Of a DNA stretch of 34,338 bases, positions 1-6,908 are shown in pieces; position 1 is the stretch's first letter; every line of letters begins with the position of its first letter. This DNA is from Kordiimonadaceae bacterium (lineage in GTDB: Bacteria > Pseudomonadota > Alphaproteobacteria > Sphingomonadales > Emcibacteraceae). Below the pieces are notes generated by a model, which was not told the origin of the DNA, ran no database searches, and was given only the letters and a program-made list of their open reading frames with translations. Both the position numbers and the translations under genes were made by a program. Location: positions 1 through 34,338 of the forward strand of contig JABGYD010000057.1 of NCBI GenBank assembly GCA_018675425.1, written 5' to 3'.

Positions 1-1
1 A

Positions 2-580
2 GCCTTTGCGGGTCGACCCATAAACGAAGAACCTGTTGATGAGATACTTAAAAGTGTCACAATCCCCATTCAGCTTGGCGGTGGCATCCGAGATATTGAA
101 ACAATCGAAAATTGGATTAAAAAGGGAGTAAATAGAATTATTCTTGGAACCATTGCTCTTCGTGACCCTTCATTCGTAATAGCAGCGGCTAAAATTTTTC
201 CAGGTAAGATTGTGGTCGGTATTGACGCACGAAACGGGATGGTTGCAGTTGAAGGTTGGGCGAAGACATCTGATATGTCAGCGGCGCAGCTTGGAAAAAA
301 ATTTCAGGATGCTGGGGTAACAAGTATTATTTATACCGACATTGATCGCGATGGTACGATGAACGGTCTTAACATTGAAAACACAGTAGCACTTTCGGAT
401 GCGCTGAGTATTCCGGTCATTGCTTCTGGCGGTGTTGCTTCAATAGATGATCTTAAAATATTAAAATTAGCGGCAAAAAAAACAAACGGAACTATAGAGG
501 GTGTAATTTCCGGGCGGGCAATTTATGACGGTCGTCTTAATATTCGAGATGGAATTGCAATACTTAATGGTGGATTTTAA
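2..580 (+). CDS. hisA: HisA, ProFAR isomerase (5' end outside window)
   Basis: Phosphoribosylformimino-5-aminoimidazole carboxamide ribotide isomerase, fourth step of histidine synthesis, cytosolic (beta/alpha)8 barrel. The frame is open from base 2, giving 192 residues against a usual 240-245, so about 50 N-terminal residues including the first catalytic Asp lie upstream. Visible hallmarks are [35 protein letters not shown] (second catalytic Asp region) and [10 protein letters not shown], the phosphate-binding end of the barrel. The stop overlaps the hisF start by one base (TAATG), so the two are translationally coupled. Similarity to HisF downstream is the well-known ancient half-barrel paralogy. 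The assignment is secure and only the N-terminus is unseen. Confidence 0.97.
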   Translation, partial: AFAGRPINEEPVDEILKSVTIPIQLGGGIRDIETIENWIKKGVNRIILGTIALRDPSFVIAAAKIFPGKIVVGIDARNGMVAVEGWAKTSDMSAAQLGKKFQDAGVTSIIYTDIDRDGTMNGLNIENTVALSDALSIPVIASGGVASIDDLKILKLAAKKTNGTIEGVISGRAIYDGRLNIRDGIAILNGGF

Positions 581-1350
581 TGTTAAAAGCACGAATTATA
601 CCATGCCTTGATGTTATGGATGGTCGCGTTGTCAAGGGTGTCAACTTTGTAGGGCTATGTGATGCAGGGGACCCCGTTGAACAAGCTAAAATATATGATG
701 CGGCTGGCGCGGATGAGCTCTGTTTTCTTGATATTACTGCTTCAAGTGAGAACCGTTCTATTCTTCTTGATGTGGTAAGAAGAACTGCAGAACAATGCTT
801 TATGCCACTAACGGTTGGTGGTGGTGTTCGAAAGGAAGAGGATGTAAAAAACCTTTTGCTTGCGGGAGCAGATAAAGTATCGGTTATGACTGCAGCAGTT
901 GAAAGACCGGAATTAGTTAGTGAACTAGCGGAAAAATTTGGGTCGCAATGTATTGTCGTGGCTATTGATGCCAAATGTGTAGGACACAATAAGTATGAGA
1001 TATTTACGCATGGTGGCCGAAAACCTACCGGTATTGATGCGGTAGAATATGCAAAAAAAATTGCAGAATTTGGGGCTGGTGAGATATTACTTACCTCAAT
1101 AGATAGGGATGGTACCAAGGATGGTTTTAATATTGATCTCACTCGTACCATAGCTGACAACGTATCTATCCCAGTTATAGCGTCTGGCGGTGTTGGTACC
1201 CTTGAACATATGGTTGAGGGAATAAGGGATGGTAATGCCAATGCTGTTCTTGCGGCCTCGATTTTTCATTTTGGTAAATATACAATTGAAGAATGTAAAA
1301 AATATATGGCACGTTCTGGGCTCGAGGTTAGGATTGAATATGAGAAATAA
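580..1350 (+). CDS. hisF: HisF, imidazole glycerol phosphate synthase cyclase subunit
   Basis: Cyclase half of IGP synthase. With HisH (not in this window) it converts PRFAR plus glutamine-derived ammonia to IGP and AICAR. At 256 residues it is full length. Catalytic Asp11 is in [15 protein letters not shown] and the second catalytic Asp is in [24 protein letters not shown] and [11 protein letters not shown] mark the phosphate sites. One oddity is [12 protein letters not shown], where most HisF proteins have SINTAAV. The residue at position 103, normally Asn, is Met here, next to the phosphate-binding end. The ATG overlaps the hisA stop by one base, and the 3' end overlaps the hisE start by 11 bases. 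Confidence 0.97.
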   Translation: MLKARIIPCLDVMDGRVVKGVNFVGLCDAGDPVEQAKIYDAAGADELCFLDITASSENRSILLDVVRRTAEQCFMPLTVGGGVRKEEDVKNLLLAGADKVSVMTAAVERPELVSELAEKFGSQCIVVAIDAKCVGHNKYEIFTHGGRKPTGIDAVEYAKKIAEFGAGEILLTSIDRDGTKDGFNIDLTRTIADNVSIPVIASGGVGTLEHMVEGIRDGNANAVLAASIFHFGKYTIEECKKYMARSGLEVRIEYEK

Positions 1351-1681
1351 ACTAGAGATTATTGAAAAACTTGCGAAAGTGATTGAAAGCAGAAAATGTG
1401 GCGATTTAGATAAGAGCTATGTTGCACGCCTTTTTGCAAAAGGCCAAAAAAAAATAGCTCAAAAAGTTGGTGAAGAAGCTGTTGAACTTGTCATTGCTGC
1501 TGCGCGCAATAATCGTGAGGAAGCCGTTTTAGAGTCGGGTGACTTGATGTTTCATTTGATGGTACTTTGGTCAGATATGGGAATAACTATAGAAGATGTT
1601 TGCGAGGAGCTGGCCAGTCGCGAGGGCCTTTCGGGCATAGATGAAAAGAAAGCTCGAGAGGATTTCAATGATGTCTTATGA
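1340..1681 (+). CDS. hisE: HisE, phosphoribosyl-ATP pyrophosphatase
   Basis: Second enzyme of histidine synthesis, hydrolysing PR-ATP to PR-AMP and pyrophosphate; all-alpha MazG-like fold. I choose the ATG at 1340, inside the end of hisF (ATGAGAAATAA, 11-base overlap), which gives 113 residues, close to the usual length of about 107. The same frame is open further upstream from 1229, but that would run through hisF and add residues unlike the family. Motifs are [11 protein letters not shown] (metal-binding EExxE type) and [14 protein letters not shown] (ExxD). The separate gene, not fused to HisI, is the usual alphaproteobacterial form. No hisI is visible here. It overlaps the start of hinT by 14 bases. 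Confidence 0.95.
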   Translation: MRNKLEIIEKLAKVIESRKCGDLDKSYVARLFAKGQKKIAQKVGEEAVELVIAAARNNREEAVLESGDLMFHLMVLWSDMGITIEDVCEELASREGLSGIDEKKAREDFNDVL

Positions 1682-2027
1682 TAGTGACAATGTTTTTGCA
1701 ATGATCCTAAGGGGTGAGATACCATGTGTGAAAATTTATGAGGACAATCATGCGCTTGCTTTTAACGATATAAATCCTCAGGCACCAGTCCATACATTAG
1801 TTATTCCAAAAGGAAAATATATAAATATGATAGACTTTTCGAAGAACGCTCCTGAAGAGTTGATCGCGGGTTTTTTTCGTGCTATTGGCAATACAGCAAA
1901 ACAACTTGGATTAGAAGAAGATGGCTATAGACTGATTTCTAATGCGGGTGAAAGTGCTAACCAAGAAGTTCCTCATCTTCATTTTCATATTTTAAGTGGT
2001 AAAAAATTAGGTCCTATGCTTAGTTAA
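1668..2027 (+). CDS. hinT: HinT-type HIT family hydrolase
   Basis: Histidine-triad purine nucleoside phosphoramidase, a cytosolic dimer that hydrolyses AMP-lysine or AMP-NH2 type bonds. It has 119 residues. The active-site triad is in the C-terminal VPHLHFHILSG (HxHxH followed by a hydrophobic residue). The N-terminal FAMILRGEIPCVKIYEDNHALAF and INPQAPVHTLVIPK segments are typical. The start is either ATG at 1668 or ATG at 1671. GAGAGG at 1655-1660 sits 7 bases before the first, so I use 1668. A longer frame from 1641 lies inside hisE and adds non-family residues. It is the last gene of the his operon, and its stop overlaps the stop of the convergent kinase by four bases. Confidence 0.94.
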   Translation: MMSYDSDNVFAMILRGEIPCVKIYEDNHALAFNDINPQAPVHTLVIPKGKYINMIDFSKNAPEELIAGFFRAIGNTAKQLGLEEDGYRLISNAGESANQEVPHLHFHILSGKKLGPMLS

Positions 2028-3013
2028 TAAGCTGCCTTTTCGACGAATTCTTTAAGGTTAATGTCGGGACGAGCACCCAGATGAGTTATTATTTTGCTTG
2101 CCACTAGGTTACCAAGTGCACCGCACTCACCAATCGGCTTATCAATACTAAGGCCATATAAGAACCCGGCTGCATATAAGTCTCCTGCACCAGTTGTATC
2201 AATTAAGTTTGACACATTTATTCCCTGGATATTACTAATCTCGTCTTTATTAACAACAATACATCCTCTTGCGCCACAGGTAATAGCAACTATATCACAA
2301 TCGTGTTGAGCCCGCTGAGCTGCGTCTTGTAAATTATCAGTACTATAGAGCATTTTAATTTCGTCTTCATTGGCAAAAAGTATGTCAATATCATCTTTTA
2401 CCAGCTTCAAAAACTCTCCGTGGTGTCGATTAACGCAAAATGGATCGGAAAGACTTAGGGCTACTTTATTGCCTTCATCATGTGCTATATGAATTGTTTT
2501 TCTGAAGGCTGCTTTAGCTGGCTCGGGATCCCAAAGGTAACCCTCAAGGTAGGAAAATTTTGAAGACCTTACGATACTTTCATCTATATCTGTTTCCGTA
2601 AGATTGACACAAGCACCAAGATAAGTGCACATTGTGCGCTCCGCGTCAGGTGTTACCAAAACAATACAGTGTGCTGTTCCGGGCCCACTGAATGATGGTG
2701 GCGTATTAAAACTTGTTCCAATAGTATTGATGTCATGTTTAAAAACTTTCCCTAGTTGATCATCATGAATTTTTCCAATATATGATGTACGCGCTCCCAT
2801 AGATGCTAGGCCAGCAACTGTATTAGCCGCTGATCCGCCGGAGCATTCAATACATTTTCCAAGTTCTGCGTATAAAGTAGCAGCATCACCTTCACTAACT
2901 AGTTGCATGCTACCTTTAATGAGTTTTTTTGATTTTAAAAACTCGTCATCTACTTGGATTAAAATATCAACAATTGCATTACCTATACCGAGTACATCAA
3001 AATTTTGGGCCAT
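2024..3013 (-). CDS. PfkB-family carbohydrate kinase, adenosine-kinase-like
   Basis: A ribokinase/PfkB-fold kinase of 329 residues. DTTGAGDLYAAGFLYGL near the C-terminus is the second PfkB signature, with the catalytic-base Asp and the anion hole. ECSGGSAANTVAGLASMG near residue 50 is the first signature and substrate lid. TYLGACVNL, LEGYLWDPEPAKAA and SLSDPFCVNRHH match the alphaproteobacterial proteins usually annotated as adenosine kinase, which would make AMP from adenosine. The exact sugar or nucleoside substrate is inferred from that resemblance. The ATG at 3011-3013 has AGGAAG about 6 bases upstream. It is transcribed convergently to hinT and divergently from the EI24 gene across a 143-base gap. 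Confidence 0.88.
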   Translation of the reverse strand: MAQNFDVLGIGNAIVDILIQVDDEFLKSKKLIKGSMQLVSEGDAATLYAELGKCIECSGGSAANTVAGLASMGARTSYIGKIHDDQLGKVFKHDINTIGTSFNTPPSFSGPGTAHCIVLVTPDAERTMCTYLGACVNLTETDIDESIVRSSKFSYLEGYLWDPEPAKAAFRKTIHIAHDEGNKVALSLSDPFCVNRHHGEFLKLVKDDIDILFANEDEIKMLYSTDNLQDAAQRAQHDCDIVAITCGARGCIVVNKDEISNIQGINVSNLIDTTGAGDLYAAGFLYGLSIDKPIGECGALGNLVASKIITHLGARPDINLKEFVEKAAY

Positions 3014-3156
3014 TAATTCTTCCTATTTTCGCTAGTAAAATTCTGGATCTTTTATCATAATAACTGAGTTAGTGTAGGATTAATTCTTGCCTTTTTGAAA
3101 ATAATTGCCATATATTTTACTCATAGGCGTGATATAATGGTTTAGGAATACATGAT

Positions 3157-3861
3157 TTGAATAAACTAATCACAGGAATTGAACGCACAGGGAGGCAGAT
3201 TTTAGACAGACCTTTTCTGAAAGTATTTCTTCTCGGAATGTTCACAACTGCTGGTGTTTTACTATTATCATTTGTCCTTGCAAATGAAATTATTAAGGAA
3301 ATTCCACTTTATGCGTCTGGTTGGGCATGGTGGCAGACATTCGTTAACGGTATGCTAGGCTGGATCTATACTTTTTCTTTGTTATTTATTGTTTTTATAT
3401 TCTTTGTTCCTATTTCAACTTTAATTATTTCTATATTTCTTGATGACGTTATAGATTGTGTGGAGGATAAGTTTTATCCACATAAAAAGGCAAAAAATCG
3501 TAAAAATTTTTTGCATTTAGTTTTTTTATCAGTGCGGATGATGTTTTTTATTATATTTTTTAATTTTTTGGTTTTGCCAATCTATATGTTGTTTTTCTGG
3601 GTGCCATTTTTATCGGTTATAGTTTTTTATTTGTTAAATGGTTATTTACTTGGCTGGGGTTATTATGAAATGATTGCTTTTAGACATTTGGGTATTAAAG
3701 AGGCTGGTGTTCATCGAAAATCAATTTGGTTTATGATTTTACTAGCTGGAATGATTATGACGTTTTTGTTTATGCTGCCAATCGTTCAGTTTGTGGCACC
3801 TATAATTAGTGTGGCGTTAATTTGTCATCTATTTCATTTAAGTGAGTTTGAAGAGATATGA
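3157..3861 (+). CDS. EI24/CysZ-like multi-pass membrane protein
   Basis: A 234-residue integral membrane protein of the EI24 (PF07264, CysZ-like) family. Strongly hydrophobic segments lie at roughly residues 22-44, 66-95, 125-165 and 190-225. The family motif region LLNGYLLGWGYYEMIAFRHLG, between the third and fourth hydrophobic blocks, is clear. E. coli CysZ handles sulfate; the role of this alphaproteobacterial branch is not established, so I do not assign a substrate. The start is TTG at 3157, with AGGA at 3144-3147 nine bases upstream. No ATG is available in frame at a sensible place. A TATAAT at 3133-3138 may be a -10 box, but its best -35 (TTGCCA, 3105-3110) is 22 bases away, which is too far to be convincing. 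It overlaps the next gene by four bases (ATGA). Confidence 0.85.
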   Translation: MNKLITGIERTGRQILDRPFLKVFLLGMFTTAGVLLLSFVLANEIIKEIPLYASGWAWWQTFVNGMLGWIYTFSLLFIVFIFFVPISTLIISIFLDDVIDCVEDKFYPHKKAKNRKNFLHLVFLSVRMMFFIIFFNFLVLPIYMLFFWVPFLSVIVFYLLNGYLLGWGYYEMIAFRHLGIKEAGVHRKSIWFMILLAGMIMTFLFMLPIVQFVAPIISVALICHLFHLSEFEEI

Positions 3862-4259
3862 AATTAATATTATTAATAATTAGTACATTACTTTTATTAT
3901 CTTGCAATACCTCAAAGCAGTCTGCTGCAATACCCATTGTTTCTTCTAAATGGGCTCCTGAGCTGGAGATTATTGAAAAACTAGAACCTGCGGCGCCCAC
4001 CTTTCAAATTAGTAATATTATGAACCTCCAAAAAAGTAGTGTTGAGAGTATTTTAGGAATACCATCCTTAAGGCGGTTAGAAAAAAATTCAGAAGTCTGG
4101 CTTTACGATAATCAATTCTGTAATGCCCACATTTACTTCTATGAAAATGATAATAGCGATTTACATGTGGACTACATTGAGACGTCCCAAGAAAAAAACC
4201 TTATAGACTTAAACGGTAAAAGGGCAGATTTTTGTATATCAACGTTTCTTAAAGATTAA
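3858..4259 (+). CDS. Small lipoprotein, possibly BamE/SmpA-like fold
   Basis: 133 residues with a lipoprotein signal peptide: a hydrophobic stretch after MK and a lipobox LLSC with Cys16. The mature part has LQKSSVESILGIPSLRRLEK followed by EVWLYDNQFCNAHIYFY. A helix ending in a G-x-P turn followed by a W-x-Y strand resembles BamE/OmlA-type domains, but this is a by-eye resemblance only. Two cysteines (in NQFCNAH and ADFCIS) could form a disulfide in the periplasm. It overlaps the EI24 gene by ATGA, so the two are translationally coupled. Its stop overlaps the convergent nth stop by four bases. It is real as a gene, but its function is unknown. Confidence 0.8.
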   Translation: MKLILLIISTLLLLSCNTSKQSAAIPIVSSKWAPELEIIEKLEPAAPTFQISNIMNLQKSSVESILGIPSLRRLEKNSEVWLYDNQFCNAHIYFYENDNSDLHVDYIETSQEKNLIDLNGKRADFCISTFLKD

Positions 4260-4897
4260 TTATGAAGTTTAGTTTTACCTTTAAATTGGCAAAGATCATT
4301 AACCGGGCAGATAGGGCAACTCGGCTTACGGGCTTTACATATGTATCGTCCATGTAAAATCAACCAATGATGAGCGTGAAGAGAAAATTCTTTAGGTATT
4401 TTTTTTTCAAGTTTTAATTCAACTGCAAGAGGTGTCTTTCCAGGAGCCATTTTTGTGCGGTTTGAAACCCGAAAAAGGTGAGTATCAACTGCAATAGTTG
4501 GTTGTCCAAAGGCCATATTTAGTACGACATTAGCTGTTTTTCTTCCAACACCATTTAGTTTTTCTAGATCTTCACGATTTTTTGGCACCAAACCATCGAA
4601 ATTGTCTACCAGCATCTGTGCCGCTTTAATGACGTTTTTAGCCTTGGTATTAAAAAGTCCAATGGTTTTTATATGTTGTTTTAATTTATCTTCACCAAGG
4701 TTGAGCATTTCTTGCGGCGTCGCCACAACTTTAAAAAGACCCTTTGTTGCTCTATTAACACCTATATCAGTGGCTTGCGCGGAGAGAGCTACGGCAACTA
4801 ATAAAGTATAGGGATTTGTATAATCAAGTTCGCCCTTTGGTTCAGGCTCACGTTCTTCAAGTCTTCTAAAAAATTCGTAGACATTATCTTTTTTCAT
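4256..4897 (-). CDS. nth: Endonuclease III (DNA glycosylase/AP lyase)
   Basis: Base-excision repair glycosylase/AP lyase for oxidised pyrimidines, 213 residues. The helix-hairpin-helix LEKLNGVGRKTANVVLN carries catalytic Lys120, and TIAVDTHLFRVSNR carries catalytic Asp138. Both fall at the same numbers as in E. coli Nth. The 4Fe-4S ligands follow the C-x6-C-x2-C-x5-C pattern in the C-terminal segment starting CKARKPSCPICP. Residues 93-114, just before the hairpin (bases 4556-4621), are strikingly similar to a stretch inside the TPR gene at 10546-10611. The gene stands alone on the minus strand, with its 3' end overlapping the lipoprotein gene by four bases. Confidence 0.97.
   Translation of the reverse strand: MKKDNVYEFFRRLEEREPEPKGELDYTNPYTLLVAVALSAQATDIGVNRATKGLFKVVATPQEMLNLGEDKLKQHIKTIGLFNTKAKNVIKAAQMLVDNFDGLVPKNREDLEKLNGVGRKTANVVLNMAFGQPTIAVDTHLFRVSNRTKMAPGKTPLAVELKLEKKIPKEFSLHAHHWLILHGRYICKARKPSCPICPVNDLCQFKGKTKLHN
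4556..4645 (-). repeat. nth copy of a segment shared with the TPR gene
   Basis: Donor-like copy of a short shared segment. In nth it encodes the helix leading to the HhH motif (AQMLVDNFDGLVPKNRED and flanks). Codon-aligned against 10546-10611, the core 66 bases (4556-4621) differ at 11 positions, and 18 of 22 residues match. With one 3-base gap the similarity extends outward to an AAGGCT shared by both copies. Beyond the Leu at residue 114 the two proteins part abruptly. Confidence 0.85.
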
Positions 4898-5056
4898 TAT
4901 ATTCCTTTTGAATAGCCTTAGTTAATAGTTAAAAAAATTGATAGATTCAAAGTTATTTTGTAATAAACGTTGGGCTTTAATAATATTAACTAAATTGATC
5001 TGGAGCTATTGGTTTTTTTCTATATTATATGTTGGAATTTTTAAAAGAGGTATAAA

Positions 5057-5356
5057 ATGCTCATTATTATCATCGCAATTTTCATTACATTATCAATTAT
5101 TATTAAGAGTTACAAACGTATTGATGATGTTAATGTGACTTCTTCTGATGTTATAAAAGCAACCTGTCTTGCAACAATAGCTATTAGTTTTTTGGTGTTA
5201 CGTAATTTATATTTTGCTCTTCCGGAAGAGGGTATGGTCACTAACGAATATTTAAATTATCGAAAGATATTATTGTGGGGGTTCATTGCCCTTATGGGTT
5301 ATATTTTTAGGGCTATAATTTATAGTTTGGTATATTTTTACCGCAACCGAGGGTAG
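5057..5356 (+). CDS. Unrecognised small membrane protein
   Basis: A 99-residue protein I do not recognise. It has three hydrophobic segments: residues 1-18 (isoleucine-rich), about 33-53 (ending in NLYFAL) and about 72-95. A short charged loop lies between the first two (KSYKRIDDVN) and the protein ends in a basic tail, YRNRG. AGAGG at 5046-5050 is six bases before the ATG, a good ribosome site, which is the main support for the start. It stands alone, between the divergent nth and the long AT-rich gap. An overlapping frame from 4938 has no ribosome site and an implausible composition. Likely a real inner-membrane protein; no function can be given. Confidence 0.6.
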   Translation: MLIIIIAIFITLSIIIKSYKRIDDVNVTSSDVIKATCLATIAISFLVLRNLYFALPEEGMVTNEYLNYRKILLWGFIALMGYIFRAIIYSLVYFYRNRG

Positions 5357-5539
5357 TTTGTGAAGTAGGGCTCTATTTTTATCATCTAAAAAAATTACCT
5401 CTTCAGATCAAAATTACCACAAAAACTATATTGTCTAACTATAGTAAACTTTAATTATAAGTAAATTTAAATATTGAATAGCCTCAAAAATATTACGAAT
5501 CTATTTCTTATCTTAGATCGGAAATATAGAACATTTTAT

Positions 5540-5565
5540 TATGATTAATTTAAGTATTAATCATA
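5540..5565. repeat. Inverted repeat, 10-base arms
   Basis: TATGATTAAT and ATTAATCATA are perfect reverse complements separated by TTAAGT. It could be an operator or a cruciform in the AT-rich gap. Given the base composition, a 10-base match at short spacing could arise by chance in a 750-base region. It loosely recalls metal-repressor operators but does not match the classical Fur consensus. Confidence 0.35.
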
Positions 5566-6059
5566 TTTTACATATTAATTTATCAGAATAAAAGATAATT
5601 ATTTTCTTGAAAAAATTTTATATTTTATTCTTTATTATTATTTAAGCCCTTAATAACAATGGATTTTTATTTTAGATAATAGTTTATTTATTTTGTTATA
5701 TTAAAAAATAAAGCTTATATAAATTAATTTTTTGATCTTTTAACTAAACGAGTTCTTGAAATTAATTTTTATTTTTTTTATATAAGGTACCGTCAGTCTG
5801 TTGTATCGGCTCCATTAAGAGTTGTGATTGAAAATTATTTATCGATTAAATAATAACAAGAGGATAAAATAATTATTACTTCTGGTGTTCAACCCTAAGT
5901 ATTATTATAAGGTAAATACTAGAATGAATTAAAGATAAACTGCTAATGGGGATGAGTAAGTGATAGTAAGGGGATATATACTAAAAACAGCATATAATAA
6001 TTTTAGCTATTCAAACCTCAGTAATTCATTTGCTCACTCAATTTGTATTTTAATTAATG

Positions 6060-6072
6060 CCACAATATGTGG
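6060..6072. promoter_or_regulatory. Short palindrome ahead of the TonB operon
   Basis: CCACA-ATA-TGTGG is a perfect 5-base dyad centred about 45 bases before the DUF3450 start codon. It sits just after an AT-rich stretch that could supply a -10 element (TTGCTC at 6030-6035 and TTAATT or ATTAAT around 6050-6058, about 15-17 bases apart). The position suits a repressor or activator site for the operon. It is short, and no known regulator consensus was recognised. Confidence 0.3.
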
Positions 6073-6110
6073 TTTAACCGTAATAACTCAAAAAAGCTGT
6101 AGGAAGACGC

Positions 6111-6908
6111 ATGATTAAGAATCGATTAAGAACTATTCTTCTTTCCGCCATTGTTGCTACAGGGACCCTTTCATTAGGCTCCTTAGCAATTGGACAAACA
6201 CTATTAAGTGATGTCCTAAATGAAGGAATTTCCGCCAACCAAATTGCACAACAATCTCAAGCTCGAGTAAATATAATTGTTGATGATACTGATAAGATTA
6301 TCACTGAATATAAAAGTATTCTTAAAACTGTTGATGGTCTCAGAGTATATAATGCGCAGATGGATCGATCCATTGAACGTCAATTGCAGGCAATGGAAGA
6401 ATTAACCGAAAATATCAAAAACGTTACAGATATTAAACGTCAAGTCGAGCCGTTGCTAGTTAGAATGGTTGATGGATTAGAGCAATTTATAAAAAATGAT
6501 ATTCCTTTTCAATTGGAAACACGTTTAGCAGGCCTTGACCGGGTAAAAGATCTCATGACTGATCCAGATGTGGATGCCTCTGAGCGGTTCCGCACTGTGT
6601 TTGAGCTTTATCAGATTGAAAGTGACTACGGAGGGGTTTTTCAAAGTTATCAACAAACTATGGAAGTTGATGGAATAGAAAGATTTGTTGATATGTTAAT
6701 GGTTGGCCGTGTTGCATTACTTTATCAAACGACAGACGGTTTAGTTTCAGGCGCCTACAATAAAGACACTAGAGAGTTTGAAATTGTTGATCAAGGAACT
6801 TACCAAAGGTCAATAAATACAGCAATTAGAATGGCGAATGCAAAAGCGCCTCAAAATACTTTACTATTGCTGCCAATAGCAGCACCGTCTCAAGGGAGTG
6901 TTCAATGA
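6111..6908 (+). CDS. DUF3450 periplasmic protein of TonB2-type operon
   Basis: 265 residues matching the DUF3450 family (PF11932), found as the first gene of TonB2-type clusters. It has a signal peptide (basic MIKNRLR, hydrophobic core, likely cleavage after SLAIGQ near residue 29). A long helical, probably coiled-coil region runs over residues 35-125 (QSQARVNIIVDDTDKII, MDRSIERQLQAMEEL). The family's later motifs include ETRLAGLDRVKDLM, ERFRTVFELYQIESDYG and MLMVGRVALLYQT. Its molecular role is not established; it is thought to work with TtpC in the periplasm. AGGA at 6101-6104 precedes the ATG by six bases. It overlaps the next gene by ATGA. Confidence 0.9.
   Translation: MIKNRLRTILLSAIVATGTLSLGSLAIGQTLLSDVLNEGISANQIAQQSQARVNIIVDDTDKIITEYKSILKTVDGLRVYNAQMDRSIERQLQAMEELTENIKNVTDIKRQVEPLLVRMVDGLEQFIKNDIPFQLETRLAGLDRVKDLMTDPDVDASERFRTVFELYQIESDYGGVFQSYQQTMEVDGIERFVDMLMVGRVALLYQTTDGLVSGAYNKDTREFEIVDQGTYQRSINTAIRMANAKAPQNTLLLLPIAAPSQGSVQ

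Larger units (their letters stand above)
5357..6110. other. 754-base very AT-rich gene-free gap
   Basis: No frame here has a convincing ribosome site or protein-like composition. From about 5440 to 5780 the sequence is nearly all A and T. A less AT-rich patch lies at about 5785-5905 (GGTACCGTCAGTCTG onward), and the 150 bases before the DUF3450 gene presumably hold its promoter and leader. Two inverted repeats, listed separately, are the only structured elements I could find. In an otherwise tightly packed window this is the one large non-coding stretch. Confidence 0.7.

Noticed and set aside
564-1241. Long open frame antisense to hisF (225 codons)
   Set aside because: It lies entirely over an unmistakable hisF, with no ribosome site and Ser/Thr/Pro-rich low-information composition typical of a reverse-strand shadow.
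212-1350. HisA-HisF internal similarity (for example [10 protein letters not shown] in both)
   Set aside because: This is the known ancient paralogy of the two half-barrel enzymes, not a new duplication.
1641-1667. Longer hinT start inside hisE
   Set aside because: It adds nine basic residues not seen in HIT proteins; GAGAGG is spaced for the ATG at 1668.
4938-5138. 66-codon frame overlapping the small membrane gene
   Set aside because: No ribosome site, and it conflicts with the better supported gene starting at 5057.
5540-5565. Fur box
   Set aside because: The dyad is AT-rich and symmetrical but does not fit the 19-base Fur consensus, and iron control in alphaproteobacteria often uses other regulators.
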